Shown in pieces: positions 1 through 5,395 of a stretch of DNA of 5,395 nucleotides (position 1 is its first letter; every line of letters starts with the position of its first letter). Where the stretch lies: positions 1-5,395 of the forward strand of contig JAIENH010000343.1 in the NCBI GenBank assembly GCA_019751475.1. Direction: 5' to 3'. Under the pieces are notes generated by a model. The model was not told where the DNA came from and made no database searches. It worked only from the letters and a program-made list of their open reading frames with translations. The position numbers were made by a program, and so were the translations under genes. This DNA is from Cyclobacteriaceae bacterium. Its GTDB lineage: Bacteria > Bacteroidota > Bacteroidia > Cytophagales > Cyclobacteriaceae.

Positions 1-320
1 CGATCAACGTCACGCACGGACACGGCCCTTATAAATCGATCAGGATGAGCTTCAAAGTAACGATCATAGGCTTCAATGTCTTCGAGCAACAGTTTCAGGC
101 TGTCAGCACCCACAGGCTTCGGGTCGGTAAGTGTGATGGTGATAGCATTCAATCCACTGCCGATGATCTGATCAATCAACTCCATAGTATAGATGGTTCG
201 TATTTCGCCCATCGCATCGAAGATGAGGCCCGGTCTGGACGATTGAAAAGCAAGGCTATCGGTGAAAGCCATTGCCACTGCTCCCGCGGAAGCGGTGGTG
301 ATAAAGTCTCGTCTGTTCAT
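1..320 (-). CDS. M19 (membrane dipeptidase-like) family protein, Tat signal, N-terminal part only
   Basis: The reverse strand reads from an ATG at 318-320 through 106 codons with no stop to the left edge, so the C-terminal part is missing. The protein starts MNRRDF and is followed by a small hydrophobic stretch (about residues 8-20, rich in Ala, Thr and Gly). This is a twin-arginine export signal and implies a folded, probably metal-binding, periplasmic protein. The mature part (IFDAMGEI at 33-40, then SGLNAITITLTDP at 55-67, EAYDRYFEAHPDR at 83-95 and AVSVRDVD at the cut) resembles the start of M19 dipeptidases, zinc enzymes that hydrolyse dipeptides; that family normally continues with a GxxGxxxGFQN-like segment. 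Canonical M19 proteins carry a D-G-H-x-D zinc motif at the start of strand 1. Here the equivalent is D35-A-M-G-E39, so this is either a divergent subfamily or a non-canonical metal site. An AGGA lies a few bases upstream of the ATG. The family call is from remembered sequence patterns, not a search. Confidence 0.72.
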   Translation of the reverse strand, partial: MNRRDFITTASAGAVAMAFTDSLAFQSSRPGLIFDAMGEIRTIYTMELIDQIIGSGLNAITITLTDPKPVGADSLKLLLEDIEAYDRYFEAHPDRFIRAVSVRDVD

Positions 321-332
321 AGTCCTGATTTA

Positions 333-364
333 TTGAATCGTTCTTGTGCTAAATAGTATCGTTG
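333..364 (+). promoter_or_regulatory. Possible Bacteroidota-type promoter of the ABC-F/MBL pair
   Basis: In the short gap between the divergent M19 and ABC-F genes, TTG at 333-335 and TATCGTTG at 357-364 are spaced 21 bp apart. They resemble the Bacteroidota sigma-ABfr pattern (-33 TTG, -7 TAnnTTTG), with one mismatch in the -7 box. Transcription would start near 370. That leaves about 19 nt before the GTG at 389 and would exclude translation from the TTG at 362. The motif is short and could be chance. Confidence 0.3.
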
Positions 365-388
365 CGCCTCATTTTACCAGAAAACACA

Positions 389-2257
389 GTGAATTATCTC
401 TCAGCCGAACTTATTTCCAAGGCTTTTAATGACAAATGGTTGTTTAAAGACATTTCCGTAGGCATATCGCAAGGTGAGAAGTTTGCGCTGGTGGGCAATA
501 ATGGTGTGGGTAAATCCACACTTTTGAAAATCCTTACGGGCGAACTAAAGTCTGATACAGGCAAGGTGGTGACGCGTGACGGTGTGCGGGTTGGTATTCT
601 TACCCAACAACCTCATGTGGATGACTCGCTACTGGTGAAAGATATTTTATTTGACGAGTCGAATAAAGTGGCGGCAGCGGTGAAAGAATACGAGGACTGC
701 CTTCATCATCCGGAGGTGGCAGCCGAACGCATGCAGACAGCATTGGAGAAGATGGAAGAACTCAATGCATGGGATTACGATGCCAAAGTGCAAGAAATTA
801 CCACCAAGCTGGATGTGCCCGATCTTGACAAACCTTTTGGTGCATTATCAGGCGGGCAGAAGAAGCGCATCTTTCTTGCGCAGCTACTATTGGCAAGCCC
901 TGACCTGATCATCATGGATGAGCCTACCAATCACTTGGACTTGTCTGCGATTGAGTGGCTGGAGAATTACCTCGCAGGCCCGAACATTACCCTGATTATG
1001 GTTACGCACGATCGTTATTTCCTCGACAGCGTGGCCACAGAGATTCTGGAATTAGACCGCGGTCAGCTATTTCGCTACAAAGGCAATTATGCCTACTTCC
1101 TTGAGAAGAAATCAGAGCGGGAAGAAATGCTGAAAACTGAGGTAGCGAAAGCTCAAAACCTGTTGAAGAAAGAATTGGAGTGGATGAGACGCCAACCGAA
1201 AGCGCGTGGCACCAAGGCTAAGTATCGCATTGATGCTTTTTACGAATTAAAAGAAAAGGCTTCACAAGATCTTCGTAAAGAGAGGCTGGAGCTTGATATA
1301 AAAGAATCACGACAAGGTGGAAAAATCCTGGAAGTAGAAAAAATTTCCAAGCGCTATGGACAACATGTCATCATCGACAATTTCTCTTATACATTCAAAA
1401 AATTTGACCGCATCGGAGTAGTCGGTAAAAATGGAGTAGGCAAATCAACTTTCCTGGATATTCTTACGCTCAAGAATAAACCCGATACCGGGGAAGTCAT
1501 TCCGGGTGTTACCACAAAATTTGGCTACTTCACACAAGACTCGATGACGCTCAATCCGGCCAACCGGATCATTGAAGAAGTAAAGCAAATAGCAGAATTC
1601 ATCACGTTGTCAGACGGTAGTTCGGTATCTGCCTCCAAGTTTCTGGACAATTTTCTCTTTCCACCCGAAAAGCAATACACGTACGTGGAGAAACTCAGTG
1701 GGGGAGAGAAGAAGCGTCTTCAGTTGTTGAAACTACTGGTCACCAGTCCAAACTTTTTAGTGCTTGATGAGCCTACTAATGACTTTGACATTGATACACT
1801 CAATGTGCTGGAGGATTTTCTTGATAAGTTCACCGGTTGCCTGCTGCTGGTATCGCACGACCGCTATTTTATGGATCACCTGGTAGATCAACTTTTTGTT
1901 TTTGAAGGCGATGGCAAAATTGTTCCGTTCAATGGTAACTACACCGACTATCGCGATTCACTGGATGAAGCAACTGCCGTAGAAGAAGAAATCAAAGCTC
2001 TCGTGAAAGCGACTGAACCCCCTTCATCCAAAAAGAAAGTGTCTGGCAAAGAGCGGAAGGAATATGAGCAATTGGAAAAGGAAATTGCCGAACTCGAGCG
2101 TGAGAAAGCACTGGTAACTGAAAAACTAGTAAGCGGGGAAACCAACCACAACCAGTTGCTCGCCTGGTCGCAGCAAGTAGAGTCGCTCACTGGTCAGATT
2201 GAAGAGAAAACGACTCGATGGCTTGAGCTTGCTGAATCTGTAGCAGAATTAAAATAA
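389..2257 (+). CDS. uup: ABC-F family ATPase, Uup-like (two ABC domains plus C-terminal coiled coil)
   Basis: This is a soluble 622-residue protein with two ATP-binding cassettes and no membrane segment, which is the ABC-F architecture; these proteins act on ribosomes, and Uup also on DNA. Domain 1 has Walker A GNNGVGKST (36-44), signature LSGGQ (153-157), Walker B with D177-E178 (DEPTNHLD) and switch H207. The linker contains EWMRRQPKARGTKAK from residue 264, the P-site-tRNA interaction motif. Domain 2 has GKNGVGKST (346-354), LSGGE (436-440), D460-E461 and H490. Its Walker B continues DEPTNDFD, a form usual in Uup, and a charged coiled-coil tail (about 532-622) matches Uup's C-terminal domain in size. 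All catalytic residues are intact. I chose GTG at 389 because relatives begin (M)NYLSAE; an in-frame TTG at 362 would add nine unlikely residues. The short linker argues against an antibiotic-resistance ABC-F. The ABC-F family is near certain; the exact subtype is less so. Confidence 0.95.
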   Translation: MNYLSAELISKAFNDKWLFKDISVGISQGEKFALVGNNGVGKSTLLKILTGELKSDTGKVVTRDGVRVGILTQQPHVDDSLLVKDILFDESNKVAAAVKEYEDCLHHPEVAAERMQTALEKMEELNAWDYDAKVQEITTKLDVPDLDKPFGALSGGQKKRIFLAQLLLASPDLIIMDEPTNHLDLSAIEWLENYLAGPNITLIMVTHDRYFLDSVATEILELDRGQLFRYKGNYAYFLEKKSEREEMLKTEVAKAQNLLKKELEWMRRQPKARGTKAKYRIDAFYELKEKASQDLRKERLELDIKESRQGGKILEVEKISKRYGQHVIIDNFSYTFKKFDRIGVVGKNGVGKSTFLDILTLKNKPDTGEVIPGVTTKFGYFTQDSMTLNPANRIIEEVKQIAEFITLSDGSSVSASKFLDNFLFPPEKQYTYVEKLSGGEKKRLQLLKLLVTSPNFLVLDEPTNDFDIDTLNVLEDFLDKFTGCLLLVSHDRYFMDHLVDQLFVFEGDGKIVPFNGNYTDYRDSLDEATAVEEEIKALVKATEPPSSKKKVSGKERKEYEQLEKEIAELEREKALVTEKLVSGETNHNQLLAWSQQVESLTGQIEEKTTRWLELAESVAELK

Positions 2258-2288
2258 AAAGTAGTTCGACTCGTCTGCAAGCGTAGCT

Positions 2289-3404
2289 ATGCGCATCATC
2301 AAAAGAATAGCCCTTGGGCTGGCAGTAACGGTGGCAGCGCTGGCACTAATCACGATCTTATTTATGCAACAAAAGTCATTTGGCAAACTGCCTTCCGGCC
2401 AGCGGCTGGAGCGAGTCAAAAAGTCACCCCAGTATCGAGACGGAGCCTTTCAAAATGTAGAGCGCACAGAGATGATGATGCCGGATGTCTCTTATCCGTC
2501 CATGATCTACAAATTTTTCTTTGGCAGTGTGGCAGACGGAGAGCCATCAAAGGTATTGCCGGCCGTAAAGACAGATCTTAAAAGTATCTCGCGCGACCAA
2601 AATTCAATCACGTGGTTTGGCCACTCGTCTTATCTTCTGGTATTTAGTGGAAAATTTATCCTTATCGACCCGGTCTTCAGTCAGCGAGCTTCACCGGTGC
2701 AATTTGCCGGCAGCAAAGCTTTCCCGGTCGAGCATTCTTACACCATCGATGATTTTCCTGAATGGGATGCAGTCATCATTACGCACGATCATTACGATCA
2801 CCTTGATTATCAATCAATAGTAAAGCTGAGGTCAAAGGCTAAAGTCTTCATCACATCGCTCGGTGTTGGTGAACACTTAGTTTATTGGGGTATTGATGAA
2901 AATAAAATTGTGGAGCTCGACTGGTGGGAGAGTTCGGCTGCGCTGGAGGGTATTCACATGACTGCCACTCCGGCACGGCATTTTTCTGGCAGGGGATTTA
3001 AGCGCAATCAATCACTCTGGTCATCGTTTGTACTGAATGCTGGAAATCAAAAAATCTTTGTGGGCGGTGACTCAGGCTACGATGGGTCATTCAGAAAAAT
3101 TGGAGAGCGGTTCGGCCCTTTCGATTTCGCGATTCTAGAGTGCGGCCAATACAACGAGCAGTGGCCCTACATCCATATGATGCCAGAGCAAACCGTGCAA
3201 GCCTCCATCGACCTGCGATCCAATGTGCTACTTCCAGTACACTGGGGAAAATTTAAGTTGTCGTTCCATCCGTGGTATGAACCAATCCAGCGCGCCTACA
3301 AAAAAGCATCGGAAGCTAAGGTAAGCGTGGCCACGCCTTTGATTGGAGAAGTACTTGCATTGGATACTCCCAAGTTTGGAAATACCTGGTGGGAGAGGCG
3401 ATAG
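2289..3404 (+). CDS. Membrane-anchored metallo-beta-lactamase-fold hydrolase (NAPE-PLD / UlaG-like)
   Basis: This is a 371-residue protein. One N-terminal hydrophobic segment (about 7-26) follows basic residues and acts as a signal anchor, placing the catalytic domain outside the cytoplasmic membrane. The MBL core starts near WFGHSS (109-114). All expected metal ligands are present: H166-x-H168-x-D170-H171 (ITHDHYDHLD), H231 (ARHFSGRG), D261 (GGDSGYD) and H318 (PVHWGKF). Spacing between ligands (60, 30 and 57 residues) closely follows human NAPE-PLD (His190, His253, Asp284, His343), and the HMMPEQ motif at 296-301 is also typical of this branch. Such enzymes are phosphodiesterases or lactonases, and NAPE-PLD itself cleaves N-acyl-phosphatidylethanolamines. 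The substrate here cannot be told from sequence. The ATG lies 31 bp after the ABC-F stop with no terminator between, so the two are probably co-transcribed. No strong ribosome binding site is seen, which is common in Bacteroidota. Confidence 0.92.
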   Translation: MRIIKRIALGLAVTVAALALITILFMQQKSFGKLPSGQRLERVKKSPQYRDGAFQNVERTEMMMPDVSYPSMIYKFFFGSVADGEPSKVLPAVKTDLKSISRDQNSITWFGHSSYLLVFSGKFILIDPVFSQRASPVQFAGSKAFPVEHSYTIDDFPEWDAVIITHDHYDHLDYQSIVKLRSKAKVFITSLGVGEHLVYWGIDENKIVELDWWESSAALEGIHMTATPARHFSGRGFKRNQSLWSSFVLNAGNQKIFVGGDSGYDGSFRKIGERFGPFDFAILECGQYNEQWPYIHMMPEQTVQASIDLRSNVLLPVHWGKFKLSFHPWYEPIQRAYKKASEAKVSVATPLIGEVLALDTPKFGNTWWERR

Positions 3405-3421
3405 CCAACTTAATCACTGAT

Positions 3422-3431
3422 TTTGCGCAAA
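3422..3431. repeat. Short perfect palindrome TTTGCGCAAA
   Basis: A 10-bp perfect palindrome lies 18 bp downstream of the MBL-hydrolase stop and just left of the larger inverted repeat. It could be part of the same extended element: the reverse complement of the right flank also begins TT-x-CGC. It could equally be chance. No regulator can be assigned. Confidence 0.3.
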
Positions 3432-3438
3432 CTGTAAG

Positions 3439-3486
3439 AGGTGTCCTACACCTTGCTAATTCTATCAAAAAGGTGTAGGACACCTT
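3439..3486. repeat. Nested inverted repeat (REP-doublet / REPIN-like), possible bidirectional terminator
   Basis: Two arms, AGGTGTCCTACACCTT (3439-3454) and AAGGTGTAGGACACCT (3470-3485), are perfect 16-base reverse complements separated by a 15-nt spacer. Each arm is itself a small hairpin: AGGTGT/ACACCT around CCT on the left, and AAGGTGT/ACACCTT around AGG on the right. Two inverted copies of a short palindromic unit in a convergent intergenic gap is the typical layout of REP doublets, which Y1 (RAYT) transposases can spread. A long stem with a 15-nt loop could also stop transcription from both flanking genes. However, no T-run follows on either strand, so it does not look like a classical intrinsic terminator. 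The repeat structure is seen directly; the REPIN reading is inference. Confidence 0.85.
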
Positions 3487-3503
3487 GGTTCGCGTAACTT
3501 CAA

Positions 3504-4100
3504 TTAATCAAACTGCTCCAATACTCTAGAAAGATGATTGTACTCTTTTAATCCAGGTTGCAATTCTCTTTCACCCTGAAGTACAAAGCCAGCCACGCCC
3601 GTCTTCTCAAAGAAAGACTTCACATCACCAGTGAATGTATCATTCAATTCCAGCAGCAAGGGTATGTCTGACGCGACCTTACTTAGAAATCTGACAGCTT
3701 CATTCTCAGAAGGCAGCTGAGTCAAGACAAGATAACGTATCTGACCTTTGTATAATTTAAGTAACTCCTGCTTCTGCTGCCAATCCAGGAAAGATATCTC
3801 CGCAATAATTTCTACATCAGCCGACACAGTATTTTTTAGAATAGCCTCCGCAGGACAATGTATAAAATCCGGCTTGTACGACTGTATTATTTCCGAGGCT
3901 GATATGTCTGTTGCGAGTGTATGTGCCACTTGCTTCGGCCCCGCCACCCATCCCATCATATCGTGCCAGGCTTTCGGACTTACGTATTCATCGCTCACCG
4001 TATCTACCATGGCGCCTAGCAAATCCACACCCATACCAGCGCAATAGCGGGCATCGCTTAGGTTGGTAATCCTGTCTACGTATAAGAGGGGTCTGGTCAT
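3504..4100 (-). CDS. TrpF-like (phosphoribosylanthranilate isomerase-like) beta/alpha-barrel protein, probably not a true TrpF
   Basis: This is a 198-residue protein beginning MTRPLLYVDRITNLSDAR. The start (RITNLSDARYCAGMGVDLLG, 10-29), EYVSPKAW (38-45), the PDFIHCPAE segment (77-85, matching VVQLHGDE in TrpF) and the end (GERELQPGLKEYNHL, 176-190, matching SGVE-xxPGxKDxxKI) follow TrpF along its whole length. TrpF converts phosphoribosylanthranilate to CdRP in tryptophan synthesis. Key features are changed: the K-x-C-G-x-T motif with the catalytic Cys is Y7-V-D9-R-I-T12; the strand that should end in the catalytic Asp reads YLVLT (123-127); the GGTG loop is absent; and the phosphate-binding AGGL region is LLLELND. 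No other trp gene is adjacent. The product is therefore a non-canonical paralogue of unknown function. The ATG at 4098-4100 is preferred over an in-frame TTG nine bases upstream. It is convergent with the MBL gene and divergent from the lipoprotein gene. Confidence 0.82.
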   Translation of the reverse strand: MTRPLLYVDRITNLSDARYCAGMGVDLLGAMVDTVSDEYVSPKAWHDMMGWVAGPKQVAHTLATDISASEIIQSYKPDFIHCPAEAILKNTVSADVEIIAEISFLDWQQKQELLKLYKGQIRYLVLTQLPSENEAVRFLSKVASDIPLLLELNDTFTGDVKSFFEKTGVAGFVLQGERELQPGLKEYNHLSRVLEQFD

Positions 4101-4134
4101 TGTGCCCAAATATCAAAAAGAAAAAATAACTTTG
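4100..4134 (+). promoter_or_regulatory. Possible Bacteroidota-type promoter of the lipoprotein-protease operon
   Basis: The 39-bp gap between the divergent TrpF-like and lipoprotein genes contains TAACTTTG at 4127-4134, an exact match to the -7 consensus TAnnTTTG. An A-rich stretch precedes it, and TTG lies at 4100-4102. The TTG-to-box spacing of 24 bp is somewhat longer than usual. The transcription start would fall at or next to the ATG at 4140, implying a leaderless or very short-leader mRNA. If the GTG at 4152 is used instead, the leader would be about 12 nt. Confidence 0.4.
4107..4114 (-). promoter_or_regulatory. Possible -7 box for the TrpF-like gene
   Basis: On the minus strand, GATATTTG matches TAnnTTTG at all but the first base and sits 6 bp before the ATG at 4098-4100, so the transcript would be nearly leaderless. 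No TTG is seen at the expected -33 distance, so support is weak. If real, it lies within the span of the opposite-strand promoter, so the two divergent genes would share one regulatory patch. Confidence 0.2.
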
Positions 4135-4139
4135 AGCAT

Positions 4140-4868
4140 ATGTTGGGTAACGTGCGGAGTAAGGCCTTGTTAATTCTTTCACTTGCGTGGATCGCAGGCT
4201 GTCAATCACGCGAGGTAAGGCCTAAAATTACTGGTTCTGAATACGCTCCCTTGAAGAAAGGACTCTTTTGGGTGTACGATATCATCGAATCATCCATCGG
4301 ATCGGAGGTTGCTCAAACGAATTTGGTATATGAATTGAAAATCGAGGTAGCTGATTCACTGCTTCTGTCAGGCCAGATCACATACGTGCTGCTCCGGTCG
4401 AAGCGTGACAACTCATCATCAGACTGGCAAGTATTGGATACCTGGTCAGCGCGCAAAGACGATTTCAGGCTGGTAGTAAGCGAGGGTAACGTGCCCTATG
4501 TGTCCTTGGCATTCCCGCTTTCGAACGGCAAACGCTGGAACGGTAATGAGTTAAACAATCTTGGTGGACCTGACCGCTGCACGGATGGCAACCCAGGCTG
4601 TGACTACTACGAAGCCACCCAGGTAGGCAAGCGATTTGAAGGACCTGGCATTGCCTATGACGATGCCGTGGTGATCATCGAAAATAATGAAGACGATCCT
4701 ATCGTTAGGAAGGATGTGAGAAATTCAGTGTATGCAAAAGGTATCGGTCTCGTATATCGCGAGCGAACGGTGCTGGAGTATTGCACAATAGGTACTTGCA
4801 TTGGCAAGCAGATTGTGGAGCGTGGCGTAATTTTGAAACAGACAATCAAAGCAAATGGCGGCCTGTAG
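4140..4868 (+). CDS. Lipoprotein of unknown function
   Basis: This is a 242-residue protein with a short basic start, a hydrophobic stretch (about 9-19) and a lipobox IAGC whose Cys21 would be lipidated, placing it in the cell envelope, probably the outer membrane. I do not recognise a named family. The mature protein opens with EYAPLKKGLFWVYDI (34-48), the pattern '(Y/F)xPLxxGxxWxY' seen at the start of many Bacteroidota lipoproteins. It also has a late YAKGIGLVYRE segment (198-208), like the 'xxGVGLV' motif those proteins carry, suggesting a beta-rich domain. Four cysteines in the mature region form two close pairs, C147/C154 and C215/C220, likely disulfides outside the cytoplasm. The start may be ATG at 4140 or GTG at 4152 (giving MRSKALL); both keep the signal intact. 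The stop overlaps the start of the protease gene, so the two are very likely co-expressed. Confidence 0.85.
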   Translation: MLGNVRSKALLILSLAWIAGCQSREVRPKITGSEYAPLKKGLFWVYDIIESSIGSEVAQTNLVYELKIEVADSLLLSGQITYVLLRSKRDNSSSDWQVLDTWSARKDDFRLVVSEGNVPYVSLAFPLSNGKRWNGNELNNLGGPDRCTDGNPGCDYYEATQVGKRFEGPGIAYDDAVVIIENNEDDPIVRKDVRNSVYAKGIGLVYRERTVLEYCTIGTCIGKQIVERGVILKQTIKANGGL

Positions 4869-5395
4869 GGTTCTGTTTATCATGTTGGTTCTTTGTGCTG
4901 AGGCAACAGCACAAGGCAATCGCTACATGGTGTTCTTCGCCAATAAAAACAACACACCTTATTCTATCAACCAACCTGAAGCATTTCTCTCGGCAAGGGC
5001 TATCGCCAGGCGCAATCGCAGCGCAATTAGTATCACCAACGATGATCTGCCGGTGACTCCATCATACCTGGCGCAGGTAAGGGCCACAGGAGCAAAGACA
5101 TTTTTCACCTCGCGTTGGATGAATGCAGTTTTAGTAGAAGCCACCGTAGCCCAGGCCACAGCAGTATCGGCACTCTCCATTGTCACTTCCGTGCAGCAAG
5201 TAGCTCCCGGAAAAAAATTGATCGGTGGACGATCAAAGCAAATACGAACCAAAGAGAGTAACGGGTCAGCCCAGGCTACGCAGCAGCAATTGCAAATGCT
5301 GGGATTAGACAGCATGCGACAAGACGGTTTCTCCGGACAAGGTATTCTGGTGAGTATATTCGATAGCGGATTTCCCGGAGTAAACACATCTGTTC
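4855..5395 (+). CDS. Secreted S8 (subtilisin-family) serine protease, N-terminal part only
   Basis: An open frame from ATG at 4855 runs off the right edge with 180 complete codons. Residues 1-20 form a classical signal peptide (MAACRVLFIMLVLCAEATAQ), with likely cleavage near A19. Next is a Bacteroidota-type protease prodomain: YMVFFANKNNTPYSI (24-38), FLSARAIARRN (44-54), DLPVTPSYLAQV (64-75), KTFFTSRWMNAVLVEA (81-96) and QQVAPG (114-119). The catalytic domain then begins, LQMLGLDSM (146-154) leading to ILVSIFDSGFPGVN (164-177), where D170 is the Asp of the Asp-His-Ser triad. The His and Ser motifs and any type IX secretion sorting domain would lie beyond the window. I chose this ATG because it gives a complete signal peptide; an internal ATG at 4882 would shorten it. 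It overlaps the lipoprotein stop (TAG 4866-4868) by 14 bp, indicating one operon and probable translational coupling. The family assignment is from pattern memory. Confidence 0.9.
   Translation, partial: MAACRVLFIMLVLCAEATAQGNRYMVFFANKNNTPYSINQPEAFLSARAIARRNRSAISITNDDLPVTPSYLAQVRATGAKTFFTSRWMNAVLVEATVAQATAVSALSIVTSVQQVAPGKKLIGGRSKQIRTKESNGSAQATQQQLQMLGLDSMRQDGFSGQGILVSIFDSGFPGVNTSV

Noticed and set aside
45..356. 103-codon plus-strand open frame
   Set aside because: It lies antisense to the M19-like gene, has no recognisable protein features, and its opposite strand gives a Tat signal and clear family motifs.
1948..2190. 80-codon serine-rich minus-strand open frame
   Set aside because: It is the shadow of the glutamate- and lysine-rich coiled coil at the end of the ABC-F protein.
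389..2257. Antibiotic-resistance (ARE) type ABC-F protein
   Set aside because: The interdomain linker is of ordinary length with a housekeeping-type tRNA-interaction motif, and the C-terminal coiled coil and DEPTNDFD motif point to Uup.
2258..2288. Terminator or separate promoter between the ABC-F and MBL genes
   Set aside because: The 31-bp gap has no stable stem with a T-run and no TAnnTTTG-like box.
2289..3404. True beta-lactamase or quorum-quenching lactonase
   Set aside because: The ligand pattern and HMMPEQ and HWGKF motifs fit the NAPE-PLD/UlaG-like branch better; antibiotic hydrolysis cannot be supported from sequence.
3439..3486. CRISPR repeat or insertion-sequence end
   Set aside because: There are only two inverted arms with a 15-nt spacer, no direct-repeat array, no cas or transposase gene and no target-site duplication.
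3748..4047. 99-codon plus-strand open frame
   Set aside because: It is the shadow of the TrpF-like gene, with no start signal or recognisable motif.
4781..5056. 91-codon plus-strand open frame across the lipoprotein-protease junction
   Set aside because: It is out of frame with both genes; both real frames show family motifs through this region.
4959..5387. 142-codon minus-strand open frame
   Set aside because: It is antisense to the S8 protease frame, which has a signal peptide, prodomain motifs and the catalytic Asp; the antisense product resembles nothing.

Overview
The window looks like ordinary chromosomal DNA from a Bacteroidota bacterium, most likely in the Cytophagales. This is inferred from the protein types: a Uup-like ABC-F ATPase beginning (V/M)NYLSAE, a Bacteroidota-style secreted S8 protease, a short lipoprotein with a clear lipobox, TAnnTTTG-like promoter boxes and weak or absent Shine-Dalgarno sequences. 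I see no tRNA, rRNA, CRISPR array, transposase, phage gene or recognisable defence system.

Layout, left to right. (1) Positions 1-320, minus strand: the N-terminal 106 residues of a Tat-exported M19 (membrane dipeptidase-like) protein, cut by the left edge. (2) Positions 389-2257, plus strand: a complete two-domain ABC-F ATPase with a Uup-type second Walker B and a C-terminal coiled coil. It is divergent from gene 1 across a very short shared promoter region. (3) Positions 2289-3404, plus strand: a membrane-anchored metallo-beta-lactamase-fold hydrolase of the NAPE-PLD/UlaG-like type. It lies 31 bp downstream of the ABC-F gene and is probably co-transcribed. (4) Positions 3405-3503: a convergent intergenic gap holding a perfect 16-bp inverted repeat whose arms are themselves small hairpins. 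This is the most eye-catching non-coding structure. (5) Positions 3504-4100, minus strand: a TrpF-like (phosphoribosylanthranilate isomerase-like) barrel protein in which the catalytic Cys position and other active-site motifs are replaced. (6) Positions 4140-4868, plus strand: a lipoprotein of unknown function, divergent from gene 5 across only 39 bp. (7) Positions 4855-5395, plus strand: the N-terminal 180 residues of a secreted subtilisin-family (S8) protease. Its start overlaps the lipoprotein stop by 14 bp, and the right edge cuts it just after the catalytic Asp motif.

Functionally the genes form three loose groups: a ribosome/DNA-associated ATPase with a membrane hydrolase; a lone degenerate TrpF paralogue; and a cell-envelope lipoprotein translationally overlapped with an exported protease. 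Nothing indicates that these groups form one system. The items most worth following up are the REPIN-like inverted repeat, the TrpF-like protein that looks catalytically dead or repurposed, the M19 protein with an altered first metal-binding motif, and the overlapping lipoprotein-protease pair.
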